A stretch of DNA of 64,000 nt from Amborella trichopoda (GCF_000471905.2 NW_006497083.1:1701594-1765593), one strand, 5' to 3'; positions 12,770 to 24,850 are shown, counted from the stretch's first letter. A program made the numbers and translations. The notes: generated by a model not told the origin, from the letters alone.

Positions 12770-13545
12770 AAAACCGGTTTAAAAATTGGAAAATATTTTG
12801 ATAGTGTTGGAGGCCCAAAGGATGTAGTTTCTATAAGGCTAAGGTTTTCATAAAACAAAATAATGCCTAACTTTGAATCCTCATCTAGAAAGCATTTTGG
12901 GCTTCGGAAATCTTTATGACGGTCTAAAATTAATTTCCAACAACAACTATGAAATTTGAAGCTCAAAAAATGGTACAAATCTTGTTGATCCATAAACCCT
13001 TATTTTAGGGCAAAATGGTCAATCTAGATAATTTATTACAATATACATTATTTGTAGGGCTGAAAATCTTAATTGTTTTCACAACCATAATGGTCAAAGC
13101 CGAGATGATCAATTTGCAGGTTTTCGATGCTAGAGTTGCAATTTCGAATGAGTTTCGAGTTGAGCCTTTACTTATTTTGATAGGGCAACAACCCTATCAA
13201 ACCATTTTCCACTAAGTAAAGCCACACCTCAAAACTCACTGGAAAAGTATAGTTTGGCATTGGAAACCTTCAAATCGATCTTCTCGATCTAGATGATTAT
13301 GATTATAAAATAATTAGGATTTCAAGCCCTAAAATAGTATATATAGTAGCACATTATCTAGACCGTCCATTTCGCCCTAAAAATAAGATATGTACAACCC
13401 ATCTTTTGAGCTTCAAATTTTATTGTTGGTGTTGAAAATTGACTTTAGAGCCATCATGAGGATTTCTGATGTATAAAGTGCTCTCTGGATGAGAATTTGA
13501 GGTGAGGCTTTATTTTATTTTCATTAACCGGTTGCCTTATAAGGC
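12770..13545. repeat. Family B elements in a head-to-head palindrome
   Basis: Two copies of a roughly 350-base element face each other around about 13,200. The left copy (about 12,820-13,185) read in reverse matches the right copy (about 13,200-13,540) over its length, at about three quarters identity by eye. The centre contains TTTTGATAGGGCAACAACCC TATCAAA, a stem-loop. Shared words include AAATTTGAAGCTCAAAA and GGTCTAGATAAT. Related copies lie at 19,525-19,885, 44,415-44,865 and 55,995-56,415. Confidence 0.75.
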
Positions 13546-13570
13546 TCCATTTCGAAAATTTAGTTGTTAA

Positions 13571-13940
13571 AAAGTTAATATAAGGTTGCAGTCTTATACT
13601 ATAGAAGTAAGGTGCATCTCAAAAATCAAGTATTATCGAGTGTTCCAAAGTTGGAAAACCTTCCTATTGATCATCTCAGCCTTCAGGCATATGGATATAA
13701 AGAAAAAAATTTCAAGTCCTAAAAATAGTGAATATTGTAACAAGTGTACTAAGCCGTTTATTTTCAAAAATTTCAATTGTTTATAGATTTGTTCGATCTA
13801 TACTATTTTTTTATTAAATTTCATAATTAGGTTCTATCATTGATTTTTATACTTGTAAGATTTCCAACACAAAAAGTACATCTTTCAACAAATTTTAGAT
13901 GTGCGCCTTACTTGTACAGTATAAGGTGGGTATTATGCAA
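13571..13940 (+). mobile_element. Family A short inverted-repeat element, copy 1 (MITE-like)
   Basis: It starts TATAAGGTTGCAGTCTTATA and its far end in reverse complement begins GGTTTGCATAATACCCACCT TATACTG, so the ends are imperfect inverted repeats. The core contains TTTCAAGTCCTAAAAATAGT. It has no coding capacity. Six more copies lie in the window. Confidence 0.65.
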
Positions 13941-13949
13941 ACCTCACCC

Positions 13950-14045
13950 TTTTAGTTATCCTCGATAACCTCTCTCTCTCTCTCTCCATCGATTAACTTT
14001 TAGTTCTCCTCGATAACCCCTCCCTCTCTCTCCATCGATTAACTT
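13950..14045. repeat. CT-rich duplication
   Basis: TAGTT(A/C)TCCTCGATAACC followed by a CT microsatellite and CCATCGATTAAC occurs twice in tandem, with a period of about 47 bases. Confidence 0.7.
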
Positions 14046-14124
14046 TTGACTCTCATTGTCATGACACACAATATTGAGGCACTAGCAAAAAAGAAAAAAG
14101 AATAGACAAAAAAAGAAAGAAAAA

Positions 14125-14490
14125 ATTTATATAAGGCTTACACCTTAAAATGTAGAATTAAAGTGTGCAGCTCTAAAATACTTCGAAAAGGGTTACTTTG
14201 ATATTGAAAAAACATATTATTGCTCATCTGGATATTGCAAAGTATATATATGAAAAAATAAAGATATTTCAATCCGAAATAGCGCATTTTGCATTGTATT
14301 TTTTGGACAGTCTATTTTCAAGATTTTCATGTGTTTGCCAATATGATTTGAACCATTTTTGGGTTTTAAAATTTTATAATTAGAGATAAAAATAAATTTT
14401 TACACCATTCTAATGATTTTTTACACCAAAATTATATCTTGTGACAAAGTTTCAGAGTTTTAAAGTGGCAAACTTATGCGAACCACACCC
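14125..14490 (+). mobile_element. Family A element, copy 2
   Basis: It has the same layout as copy 1: TTTATATAAGGCTTACACC at the left, the core ATTGCTCATCTGGATATTG, and GCGAACCACACCC at the right. It is more diverged than copy 4. Confidence 0.6.
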
Positions 14491-14494
14491 AAAA

Positions 14495-17400
14495 ACAAAC
14501 ATTCAAGTTTTCTAACTCGCATCATACATAATCAATACCGTGCAATGTTGAGACTGCGATTTTCCCTTTACAAAACAAGTATTCGGAGTTCACACAATCC
14601 GTATAGCTTAGAGAGGGAGAGAGACGTAGTGACAAGGAATAGGACCATGAGAAGGCAATTCCATCAGGACAACGATACACCTCATTTCTTATCATCAAGA
14701 AACATAACTAATTAGCCAAGGCCCCTCTGAAGGCAATTCCATCATACTCAAACAAAGAGAAAGCAATTCTATCCTTTGCTTTCTCTCTTTTCAGGTGATT
14801 ATCCGATCTTTTACTTTCTCTCTTTCTGGTATCAGAGCGACTAGGTTCAACCCTTTGGTTTTATTTTGCTTTATGTACTTGCTCTCGCAGTGCAATGTGC
14901 TGTAAAAAGAAATGTTTTCATGAAAATAACATTATATATGTTTGGCATTGAACCAATTGCTCAAGAAGACTGATATGAAGAAAGTAAGCCAAATAAATTT
15001 ATTATTTCTTAGCTGCTTATAAAAGAGACAACATTATTCCTTTAGAGATCTACAACTTAACAGTTCTTTCAAATAAGAGGATTTAGATGATGTTATTCTG
15101 GGAAAAAATCAAATGGGAAGGTATTCTCTTGGAAGAAATTGTTCATGGGAAAAATATTTTCAGATTTTGAAAGAGAAGATGTATACTACAAATTAGTATG
15201 TATCAAAGAAGAATGAAAATTTCAAAATTGGTATTGTCCAATCGTCAAAAGCATTTGCAAAAAATTACCTCTGAAAATATAAAGCTTGATGAAAAATCAT
15301 CAATTCAAAAGAATATTTGATTGTGAAGCACCGTGCTCTACCACTAAAAAAGTATCTTGCTCTAAATCCCAAGTATCCTCCAGGACTTGAGGACTATTCA
15401 AAAATGATAGAAGAAAGGCATAATCTGCTTCAGGAAGATATTGAATGATAATATATCATTCTCTCAAGAATCAAATAAGGAAACCTCTGTTTCTCAATAG
15501 GCACATGGCCTCTAGGAAGAATAAGACTTTGGTCAATATGAGCCTCCCAATTTCTCAGATCAACCTGTTTCTCAGATGAAGATGTTAAGGGTCAGACATT
15601 CTTCAACTCTTTATCAGATACTTAGCCAATGACCCCGTAAAATCTAACGTCCTTAACTACGTCCACTTCCTCAGTTTCTTTACATTCATTTGTTTTAGAA
15701 CAAAAAGGTTTCTTAGATAATTTTAGGTAATGTCGGTTTTTCTAAAGTTAATAAGCAAGAGTTGCGCAATCTTTCTCTGTTTGTGTCTAGATTTTCTAGG
15801 TCAATTCATCAGTCAAAACTAAATCGTCATGTTAAAGGAAATGGAATACTTCTAGTATGTATACCCTTTTTTGAAAAATTAAACATTAAAAGGTGGAACC
15901 ATAAAAAGTATCAATATGTTCATATTGGACAAATAGATATTCTTGTTCATCCGCATATCAGTTATGATTTAGAAGTAGAATACTTAGTTTCTCTATTAGA
16001 TAGACATTTAGGATGAGAAAAATCCTTACTATGTCAGTTTAAAGGATGTCTGAATAAAAATAAGATTTGCACAATTTTTTCAATTTTTTCTTTGAGTCTT
16101 AAGAGTTTATTACTAAAGAATTCTTGGTATGTATATAAGGTGAAGGAATTGATTTACTATCATGGTCTGTATATGCAATTATAGCATCCAGATGTATTCT
16201 CAACGTAACTAGCTTAGTAATTACTTGTTCAAAATTAGATTTTGATGTCAAATTTTTTAAAATTCAAAATTGTAATCTGAAGTTGGTCTTATATAAATTT
16301 GGAAAGTTTCATAGCCAGTTTCCCTGTTATTTTTAAATATCTGGAGTCCCATAAGTTTCAGAAGAAAAAGCCAGATTTCAACCTATTTCCCAAAAGTTCA
16401 TATAAAACACTAGTGAAATACTCTACCATTACCCTCAAATTATAAATAAATCTCTTCCTCAAACAAGCTAGAAAAATGATTTACGCCATATTCTCCTAAT
16501 TGTACATATTGATCCGCATGCCAAAGAAATCTCAGATTCTCCTAACAAGAAAGCTACTCAAATTGCTCAAAGTCATACAGTGACTGCAATAAAAATGAAT
16601 CCAATCAGCCATTAGTCATTGGAGGATATTAGCCGCCTAAAATGGCCTATGCTACGATCACTCTTGAGCAATTAGAAGATCTTGAAGGTCCTAAATCAAA
16701 GACAGATGCTAGCTACCTTCTGATATATAATATCACCTATGCACGTGTTCAGAAAGATGAGGTACAACAGTTAAGCTATTTAATCTGTTGGACCTCATAT
16801 GCTGAAAAGCATATATCAGTAATAAAATTTTAAATTTAAGAAATGTAAAAGAATTTAAAAATATTGCCTGATAAGCGAGCAGAGGAAAAGAAAGAAAAGA
16901 AGAAAGAAGAAGAAAATTTTTTTTTTTCAAATCCATGAGATTCCTTTGCAATATTTAAAAATAAAAAAGTTACAAATAGAATAAAGGAGAAACCTGCAAA
17001 AGCTTTCAAATTCAAGCCTCCTAGCTTTCCTTCATTTCTTCAAAGCCCTGAAAACATGTAAGAATCATCTTCAATTTCTCAAATAAAAATGACAAAAATG
17101 GCTATTGTTGAATAATATGGTCTCAGAAACATAGGAAAAGATATTATGATTTTGAATATTAATGAATTAACTCATTTTCCTTCAGAAACAAAGCAAGAAA
17201 TCATTTATTTGATACATAAAGGAATATATGTAGCCAGAATCGCCAATACAATATGCTAAAGACACTATTTTACCTTAAAAATAAAACTTCAAAATATTGA
17301 TAGTTTTGAAGAGTATTCAAAAAGTTACAACAATAAATGCTACCGGTTGGAGCTACATAATAATGTCGTATTATCTTGCATCCCTTCTAGGTATAGGCAC

Positions 17401-17650
17401 TTGCTCTTTGTTGATGAACCTTCACCATGATGTTGTGCGGTGGAAATTCCATTTAACATCAATCAGACTCCAACTCAGATCCAATGTATCAAACAATGTT
17501 GGAAGATTCTTCTTCTAACATAGAAGATATATAAAGGTCATCATATATATCTATCAATTCACATCCACTAGCTAAGCTTGTATTGTGATACATAATAGTC
17601 AACTTTGTCAGATGATGATGTCAAGTTCCCAAACTAAATTTTCTATTGCT
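14495..17650 (+). mobile_element. Pararetrovirus-like (Caulimoviridae) fossil
   Basis: Near 14,828 there is TGGTATCAGAGC, the initiator-tRNA-Met primer-binding site used by plant pararetroviruses and by Copia elements. At 15,762-16,016 a frame contains KKYQYVHIGQIDILVHP and SLLDRHL, which resembles the core of a caulimovirid movement protein. Further short frames downstream (about 16,640-17,520) also look like decayed viral coding sequence. I found no reverse transcriptase, so the copy is partial. It is broken in many places and clearly old. A decayed Copia element is the main alternative. Confidence 0.5.
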
Positions 17651-18210
17651 CTAAGGAATTATTTCCATGGCACTTAGTCACCTTCAATTTTCCCTCTTGA
17701 ATAGAATAGGTCCGTCATTAAAGTTATTTTCAAAAGACCCTCCAACACGGAAGTAGTCATTATCGATAAGTTTGTATTACATAAATGACACTTTCTTGTT
17801 ACGGAGTAGTAACGAAACAAGTAATCAACAAAGAAAAGGAAATATGTAATACCTAATTAGACATTTGGTCCAGATTATGATTTCAAGAGTCATCTAAAAT
17901 AAATATAAAAAATCTGTATATATTTTTCAAAGAATTATACAAATTATTGGGCCAACTCAATCTCCACTTGGGCAAGATCGATTAGCACTATGTCCTACTA
18001 AACCAATTCATCAATATAATTAGTCAATTGATCAGTTCAAACTCAAGATGCACTTATCGATAGAAATTTGAAATATTTCATACATTGGTTCAAACAATTT
18101 TAATCAACAAATTCTTATACAAAAAATAATTGAGGAAGTTATAGATCACAAACCTTGATTGTTTATTTAAGACGAAACCTTAGATAACAGTTGTGCTTCA
18201 GACAAGAGCA
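17651..18210. other. No feature seen
   Basis: AT-rich sequence without a convincing open frame, repeat or RNA gene. Part may belong to the pararetrovirus fossil on its left. Confidence 0.3.
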
Positions 18211-18224
18211 AGTCACCTACTCGC

Positions 18225-18300
18225 ATGAAATAGAGAGAGGCTGAGAGGTAGAGAGAGTGAAAAGAGGTAGAGAGAGTGAGAGCGAGAGAGAGGGGGACAG
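18225..18300. repeat. GA microsatellite
   Basis: An interrupted GAGAGA run occurs next to AGGTAGAGAGAGTGA repeated twice. An open frame on minus across it is low-complexity only. Confidence 0.8.
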
Positions 18301-18321
18301 ATGGAGCTAGAGATTAACAGC

Positions 18322-18768
18322 GAGAAATGTAGCAAGGGTTTATTTCGTGAAATTTTGGGATTTGAATTGGCGTAAATTTCAATTTTGAAAATCCGATAAG
18401 TACATGACACTTAACTTGAGCAGAAAAAAATTCAGATTTTCAAAATCCAAAAACATAAATTTTTAGAACACTCAAAATCCCAAAATTTCATATATAGGGG
18501 CCCCCGCGAAAGAATATTTCAGATCTTGAGGGAAATGTAGCAAGGGTTTATCTCGTGAAATTTTTGGATTTGAGCTGCGGAAAAAATTTGGATTTTCATA
18601 AATGGTCATAACTTTCAATTTTTTAAATCCGATAGTACATGACATTTAACTTGGGGAGAAAAAATTTCTGATTTTCAAAATCCAAAACTATAAAAAGTTT
18701 AGCAGACTCGAAATCCCATAATTTCATTTATAGGCCCAATCACAAAAGAATATTTCACATCTTGAAAT
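18322..18768. repeat. Tandem duplication, period about 210-235 bases
   Basis: Both units begin GAAATGTAGCAAGGGTTTAT, continue with ATTTTCAAAATCC, and end with AAAGAATATTTCA(G/C)ATCTTGA. The second unit has an extra segment near ATGGTCATAACTTTCAATTT. No gene is seen from 18,770 to 19,010. Confidence 0.8.
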
Positions 18769-19029
18769 TCTGAAAAGGGAAATTCGGTCATTTTTAAAAA
18801 TGGCGAAAATTGTTGGAATAACGGATAAAAAAGGGTATAATAGTAATAATATAAATTTTTAGGTAAATTCGTCAATAAATATAACAGATTTATCGTAATT
18901 ATTTCAAGCCTTTTTATCTTTTTAATTTTTTTTAGAAATAAACATTGTAATTTCTGTGACGATCTGACAATCATAGCAAATTTACCTTTTCAACCCAAGA
19001 GCTCACAAAAAAAATGTTCTCCCTCTTTA

Positions 19030-19440
19030 TTGAAACACCAAAATTTATTCAGCTTCTCCCATCCCCATTTTTCTCTGTCCTGCAACCCAAATACCTCTTC
19101 TCTCTCTCTCTCATTTGTTACTTTCTCTGTCTAATCAAACTCATCCCCATTTTTCTCTGTCCTCCAACCCAAATACCTCTCTCTCTCTCATTTGTTACTT
19201 TCTCTCTCTAATCAAAGAGCATATAATATACCCCAAAACGCTCTCTTGAAACCCCAAAACCTTTTGTGGTCCCCGATTACTTTCCCTCTCTAATCAAAGA
19301 GCATATAATATACCCCAAAACACTCTCTCTTGAAACCCCAAAATATTTCCAACGTTTTCTGGTCCCCGATTCTCTCTCCTCTCATTTCATTTCCCTCTCA
19401 TCAAAAAGCACACCAAAAAATGCTCTCTCCAATCCAAAAG
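19030..19440. repeat. CT-rich nested tandem repeats
   Basis: One block (TCCCCATTTTTCTCTGTCCT then CAACCCAAATACC) is duplicated at about 19,060 and 19,142. A second block (AGAGCATATAATATACCCCA followed by AAAC) is duplicated at about 19,217 and 19,300. The open frames here are low-complexity. Confidence 0.8.
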
Positions 19441-19524
19441 CAAGTTATAATTTTTTTTGACTGACGTGGAAAACGTCTCTCATCTCTCTCTAAAAGCACA
19501 CAATTATTATGAAAACAAAATAAA

Positions 19525-19885
19525 GATTCACCTCAAATCTCAAATCTTCGTCCGGAAAGCACTTTTCACCGTGGAAATTTTCACAATGGCTTTAAAATTA
19601 ATTTTTAGAGCCAAAAATAAAATTTGAAATTAAAAAAAAGTACATATCGTAGATCTATGGATACTTATTTTTAAACAAAAATAAATGATTTAACTAATTT
19701 GTTCAATAGACACTATTTTTAAGGCTTGAAATCTTTTTTTTTTTTCCACAATCATAATGTTCAAATCGAGATGATCGATGTTAAGGTTTTTCAATCCTTA
19801 AATTGTAGTTTTGGAGGAGTTATAGGTGAGGCTTTACTTAATTTTAAAGGGCTATAGCCCTATCAAACCATTTTCCTTTATAGAA
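19525..19885 (-). mobile_element. Family B element, single copy
   Basis: In reverse it shows the B layout: GCTATAGCCCTTTAAAATTAAG then GTAAAGCCTCACC, a core with CGATCATCTCGATTTGAAC, and an end near GCTTTCCGGACG. It contains AAGGCTTGAAATC and GAGATGATCGATG, words shared with family A. Confidence 0.6.
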
Positions 19886-19945
19886 AAATACTATGTTAGA
19901 TTTGTCCCATGGGTCTCTCTCTCATAAGTCATGACTAAAAGGAAA

Positions 19946-20430
19946 ACGTTTATGTAAGATTGTAATTTTAAAATTAGGTATTGTATACAATGAGACCATT
20001 TATTTTTGGTACAGGGAGGTCACAATTACTTACAACCATCTTATATGAAATCTAATAGCTTGGGTGTGTCACAAAGTTTGAGAAAAATTCTCCTAAAATT
20101 ATGTGCATCTCAAAAGTCTATCATAAAAGGTTGTTTTGATGCTGAATCCTTTCAACATCGAGATGTATGAATATTAAAATAAAAACGATTTCAAATTCCA
20201 AAAATAGTATATCTTACAACACATTACTAGACTGTCCTTTTTTAAGATTTCATATGTTTATAGATCTACATGATTTGAACTATTTTCGGAGTTATAAAAT
20301 TTTAAATTTAAAAATGAAAATAGATTCTTGAGCCATCCTAAAACTTTTAGACACTAAAATTATATTTATGATAAATTTTGAAGGCACACCATTATTTGAG
20401 TGTTCAAGATTGCAACCATATAAACCACAC
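19946..20430 (+). mobile_element. Family A element, copy 3
   Basis: It begins GTTTATGTAAGATTGTAATT and ends AGATTGCAACCATATAAACC, so the ends are inverted repeats of each other. The interior has the family core (CATCGAGATGTATGA, CCAAAAATAGTATATCTTAC). An extra stretch near 20,000-20,070 is not in other copies. Confidence 0.65.
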
Positions 20431-20718
20431 CCAAACTAAAAAGAGAAAAGAAATGGAAACTAGGCATAGGGAAAAAAGTGATAGACATCGGATGCAAAAT
20501 TGATACTTGGGGAAAATTAAAAAAAAAATAAATAAATAAATAAATAACATTTAAAAAAAAAAAACGCTTCTCATTTGTGCCATGTTGCCCTGACTCGCAA
20601 TCCCAAGTCAAGAGAAAAAGAAATGAATGCCGGTAGGTTCCAAGTGTGAGAAAATAAAAGTTTAGGACTTTAGTCTTTGGGAGGTTGATACCCAAAAACC
20701 CAAACTTTCCCCATCTCC

Positions 20719-20731
20719 CTATAAATTTATA
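20719..20731 (+). promoter_or_regulatory. Candidate TATA box
   Basis: CTATAAATTTATA lies 64 bases upstream of the ATG at 20,783 of the small candidate gene, a normal distance for a plant core promoter. It is only a sequence match in AT-rich DNA. Confidence 0.4.
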
Positions 20732-20782
20732 GGTTTAAGCATTATGGCTACAAGCATTTCAGGTATTCTCTCTCTCTTCTAG

Positions 20783-21432
20783 ATGGCAATCCCTAAAGTG
20801 CTACTGATCCTGTTTCAGGTACTGTCTCTCTCTCAGAATATTAGCATTCCTTTACTTTGTTGTTTGTAATTGTTTTCTTGGTGGTAGAGCTATACATTCT
20901 TTTTTGCTAGATCTCTGCGCACAAGTTCAAGTTCTCAATGTCAGAATGCTAACACTCTTTTTTCTTTTTCATTCACTCTTCACAGCTGGTTAGGAGAGGT
21001 TTAAGAGCCATATTCCCTACAAAAACATGTCAGCTTCAAATTCATGATCCAACTTCTGCACCAAATACAAGTCTAGAACTAGTGCCACATGCAGCATTTG
21101 GCCCTCCTCTTAACATCCATCAACAATATCACCACCTGCATCACTCGACTCACACTATCTTCATCAATCGCATATTTTACTTCTGCCAATGTCGAGCTTC
21201 TGAAAACTATGAGACTCTCCCATTCTATACAAGAACACCAAATACAAGTCTAGAACGAGTCCCATATGCAGCATATGACTCTCCTCTTAACATCCATCAA
21301 CAATATCACCACCTGCACCACTCACCTCGCACTATCTTACAAAACTTCAACATCAACCATGTATTTTGCATCTCCTTCCGAAGTCGAGCTTCTAAAAGCT
21401 ATGAGTCTTTCCCACTTTACAAGAGAAATTAG
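20783..21432 (+). CDS. Small candidate two-exon gene, unknown function, possibly decayed
   Basis: Exon 1 (20,783-20,818) reads MAIPKVLLILFQ and ends at a CAG/GT donor. An acceptor CACAG at 20,981-20,985 opens exon 2 in phase, reading LVRRGLRAIFPTKTCQLQIH, and the frame stays open to 21,432 (about 160 residues). Exon 2 contains a tandem duplication of about 170 bases (21,067 and 21,237) that repeats PLNIHQQYHHLHHS. A different frame downstream reads SEVELLKAMSLSHFTREISE up to a TAG at 21,455. It then gives a hydrophobic segment (IAIAAITAIIGLISM) and ends CDYTGLKGHV at 21,537. That frame looks more protein-like than the first, so the ancestral gene may have ended there and then been broken. I do not recognise the family. 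Confidence 0.35.
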
Positions 21433-21549
21433 CGAAAACGAGAAAAGGGATCCCTAGATTTTGAGGAAAACGATAGCTATAGCGGCTATTACAGCAATCA
21501 TAGGACTCATAAGCATGCAGTGTGATTACACCGGATTGAAAGGACACGT

Positions 21550-23227
21550 GTGATCTAGCCGGAGTATATATTATTTTTTAAAAAAAAACAAAATTTCTTT
21601 TCTTCACACTCCAGATCACTCACAAGAAGTCTTTTTTCCATTTAACAACTTCAAACAAAATAAAAAAACAGAATACAATAGGATCTCAAGAACTTGAAGC
21701 CATTCAAGCCATACTTTTCATTAACAAAAGAAAATATACAATTTATGCTTGGGAATAAAAGATATAATAAATAAATATGAAAGAAACAAAAAGAGGGTGG
21801 TAGAGATTACCTCAACAAGGTTTCTTACACCTCACACCAGGTCACCACCTTCCAATGACGTGGGATCTAACGGTCAACTTTCAATTTCAACTGAGAAAGC
21901 AAGTTTGGGCAAGCCACACCAATGAAACATGGACCCTTTTGATCACAAACTCAAACCCTAGGTGAATCCCTTTAGCAACCTAGTTTGAGAGAGATGGATT
22001 ATCTTTATGCTACACCCTAAAACCTTTAGCCATAAATCTATAGTTGAGAGATGGGAAGGTGGTATAACATTTATCCCCCTTTTTCTTTTGCCCATTATCC
22101 CATCAATATAAATTAAATAAAATAATAATCATAATATTGTGCTTTATCGAAAAATATGCACAAGCCTTATCATGCTGTCTAAAAGATTCATTCAAATCTT
22201 TCTTAGGATAAATCACCTATCCAAATATCGACCTCCAAGCCAAAGTTATTACTCTTATCAATTCAATCCTTTCAAAATAGGAAAACCCCTAAAAGTGGGG
22301 TGTGCTACCCAAGAGGTGGCTACGTGAGCCCCAACAACTTAGAGCATGGTGGGCCCATGTGCACAATGGGCCCCCAATGCCTTTTAAATATTTTTAAAAA
22401 ATTAATAAAATATTATAGAATTAATTTGAATATTTAAAACATTAAAAATCAATATATTTGTTTTTATAAATCTAAATTTTATAAATAAAATATCCAGAGA
22501 TCTAGAAAAATTCAAATAATAATTCTAAAATCATATTGTGATAAAATAAATACAATTAAATTCATTAGATGGGATAATGATCCATATAGTCTAGGAATAA
22601 ACATTTTGGGCATTCCACCTTCAACCGTGAACTGCGGTCCATACATGCTTTATCAACCGACCCAGTGTTTCCCATGACCCACAGTCCATGCAAAGATTCA
22701 TTAGTGGGACATCAAAGTCTTGTCGATGAGCTAATGAGTCGTAATCTCAGTTTTGTGGATTTTAAGTTCTCCCTTAGAGACGCGTCAAGGTCACTTAGGC
22801 CTAATACGACCACAACTTCTATGGTACATAGGGTATCTCTCGCATATACATAAGCTTCACCCTAAAATGCAGTTCGTTGTCCAGAAACGACAATAATTAT
22901 GCATGACGTGTAATGAGGCTTTGGCCTCGTCCCTGAAGGTTACCATCACATATAAGAGTCACATAGTCCCTCGGCTTACTATTTGGGCATACTCCGACCT
23001 CATAAAGGGATGACCTATTAGAACCCTTATCGAATAGTTTTCTATGCTAAGGTAACATGTTTTTTCCAACCAGACTGACCTATCATATCAAGCACAATCT
23101 CGTATTAACAAACATTGTTTGCTTAGTATGGTCCACAAGGGACCATACTCCCACTGAGTTTATGTTCCATTATATCATTCCATTTAAAGGCAATTATAAA
23201 GCCTTTAATGCCCACACTCACCCAACA
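21550..23227 (-). mobile_element. Copia-like LTR remnant, fossil
   Basis: Read on minus from 23,227 it starts TGTTGGGTGAGTGTGGGCAT and reaches CAGTGGGAGTA about 70 bases in. The LTR at 1,493 likewise starts TGTTGG and has CAGTGGGAGTA. The far part (about 22,100-21,830) resembles a leader region with a GA-rich run. The inner end was not located, and no internal coding region is seen. It is a fossil, probably of the same clade as the element at 1,493. Confidence 0.4.
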
Positions 23228-23337
23228 TGGATTTAAAGAAAAAAGGGATCCCTTTTAATTCTTATAGTGCTAATAGCTTTTGCTAGCTCTGGTACTGGAA
23301 CAAGGCTTAATGATTATTCTCCTTACTTGGGAAATTC

Positions 23338-23523
23338 ATGGAGGAGATGGGGGTTCTATTTTTTACCATAGCATTTGGATTGGCTATTTGGATCGTACTT
23401 CCCATATATTTGAGGTGGGTTTCATGGGTCTCTTTTCTTCGTGTTTTGTCAAGCTTAGTGCTGCAAAATTATAGAACCCTCTTACATTATCTCAAGAAGT
23501 GGGTTCAAAAGAGCTGGTATTGA
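23338..23523 (+). CDS. Short open frame with a membrane-anchor-like N terminus, unknown
   Basis: The 61-codon frame reads MEEMGVLFFTIAFGLAIWIV followed by LPIYLRWV, a hydrophobic segment followed by basic residues, like the signal anchor of an ER protein such as a P450. Nothing downstream supports a complete gene. It could be a captured first exon or chance. Confidence 0.2.
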   Translation: MEEMGVLFFTIAFGLAIWIVLPIYLRWVSWVSFLRVLSSLVLQNYRTLLHYLKKWVQKSWY

Positions 23524-23539
23524 TAATCCTAAAAGTGTT

Positions 23540-24478
23540 AGTCATGTAAGAATGAAGTGCCAAATTAGTGTTTCCAAGAAGCCCTTAGGGAAAAACAAAT
23601 TGCCATGCATTCTTATATGTTATCACTACTCATGATATCAAACCTTGTTAGAGATCTACTTTTAATAGGAAAAAGTGCGCGCTTTTCTTTTTAATAGGAA
23701 AAGATGCATATGTTGTGTCGTAATGGAATTGTCGTTTTTTTTAGTAGTTTTTCAATGTGAGGTGAAAATGGAAACATAAATCTTAATTGGAGCTCAAGTG
23801 ATTCTGCCACCACGATCCCAACCTCTCTCTCTCTTGTCACTATCGCTCTTTCTCTTTCTCTCTCTCTTACTCTCTCTCTAAGCTGCCAGGCCGATTGCAT
23901 GTTTACCTAGGTTTCAATGGGATTTATTTTTGTAGGGAGAGAATGTGGGTTTCAGAGTTCACTCCCTCTAACCTTAACAATTTTTTTATAATTATAATTA
24001 TCAAGGCTGAGATGATTGTGAAGGTTGGACCCAGTTTCTATGTGGCTAAGCTCGCATATGTAGGAATGCGAGCCTATTAATAAATCTATTTTTGAGATAG
24101 ATTTTTGGACTTAATTTTTAAAGACATGTAATATCTAACATTTGAATATGAAAGTATAAGTAAAATTTAAAAACTACATATAATAATTCTAGTAATAAAA
24201 CATTTGGACCGTTAGTTTCGATTGTTTTTAGATGGTACACCTACTTACATCCATCTTTAGGATAGATGCTTTACTTTTTTTGGACCGCATATGTAGTCAT
24301 GCGGTCCAGCCTGCATGAATCAATTTTCCTTGAAGGTTACCCATGGCAAAACAACAATTTATAGTGCGGGATTGATCATGTGTAACAATTTATAGTGGGG
24401 GATTGATCATGTGTATTTAAAATACACAATATGACGGTGTAAAGAGTTTTTTTAACCATTTCTTTTAGAAAAGGGAAA
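23540..24478. other. Intergenic, microsatellite and a short duplication only
   Basis: A CT microsatellite lies at about 23,820-23,880. ACAATTTATAGTG(C/G)GGGATT then GATCATGTGTA occurs twice in tandem at 24,352-24,415. No gene is seen. Confidence 0.5.
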
Positions 24479-24850
24479 AGTTTATATAAGGTTGTAACTT
24501 TAAAATGTAGAATCACAGGTGCATCTCAAAAATTTATTGGAAAGGCTATTTTAATGTTGAAAAACTCTCTAATTGATCATCTCGACATCAAGATGTATGA
24601 CTATTAAAAAAAATAATATTTTTGAGTCCTAAAAATTGTGCATCTTGCAACACATTATCTAGACTGTCCATTTTCAAGATTTTCATACGTTTATAGATTT
24701 ACTTGATTTTAACCATTTTTGGAGTTTAAAAATTTCTAATTAGATATGAAAATAGTTTTCAAGATAATCCTAAAACAATTTTACAAAAAAAAATTTTACA
24801 AAAAAATTACATGTTATGATAAAATTTGGAGGTGCACCTTAAACCGTACC
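24479..24850 (+). mobile_element. Family A element, copy 4 (best preserved)
   Basis: It starts GTTTATATAAGGTTGTAACT and runs through AATTGATCATCTCGACATCA, TTGAGTCCTAAAAATTGTG, ATTATCTAGACTGTCCATTT and TTAGATATGAAAATAG to GGAGGTGCACCTTAAACC. It has no coding capacity. Confidence 0.7.

Noticed and set aside
18213-18410. Minus-strand frame rich in Ser and Leu, and similar CT-rich frames at 19,014-19,460 and 23,691-23,900
   Set aside because: They are translations of GA/CT microsatellites.
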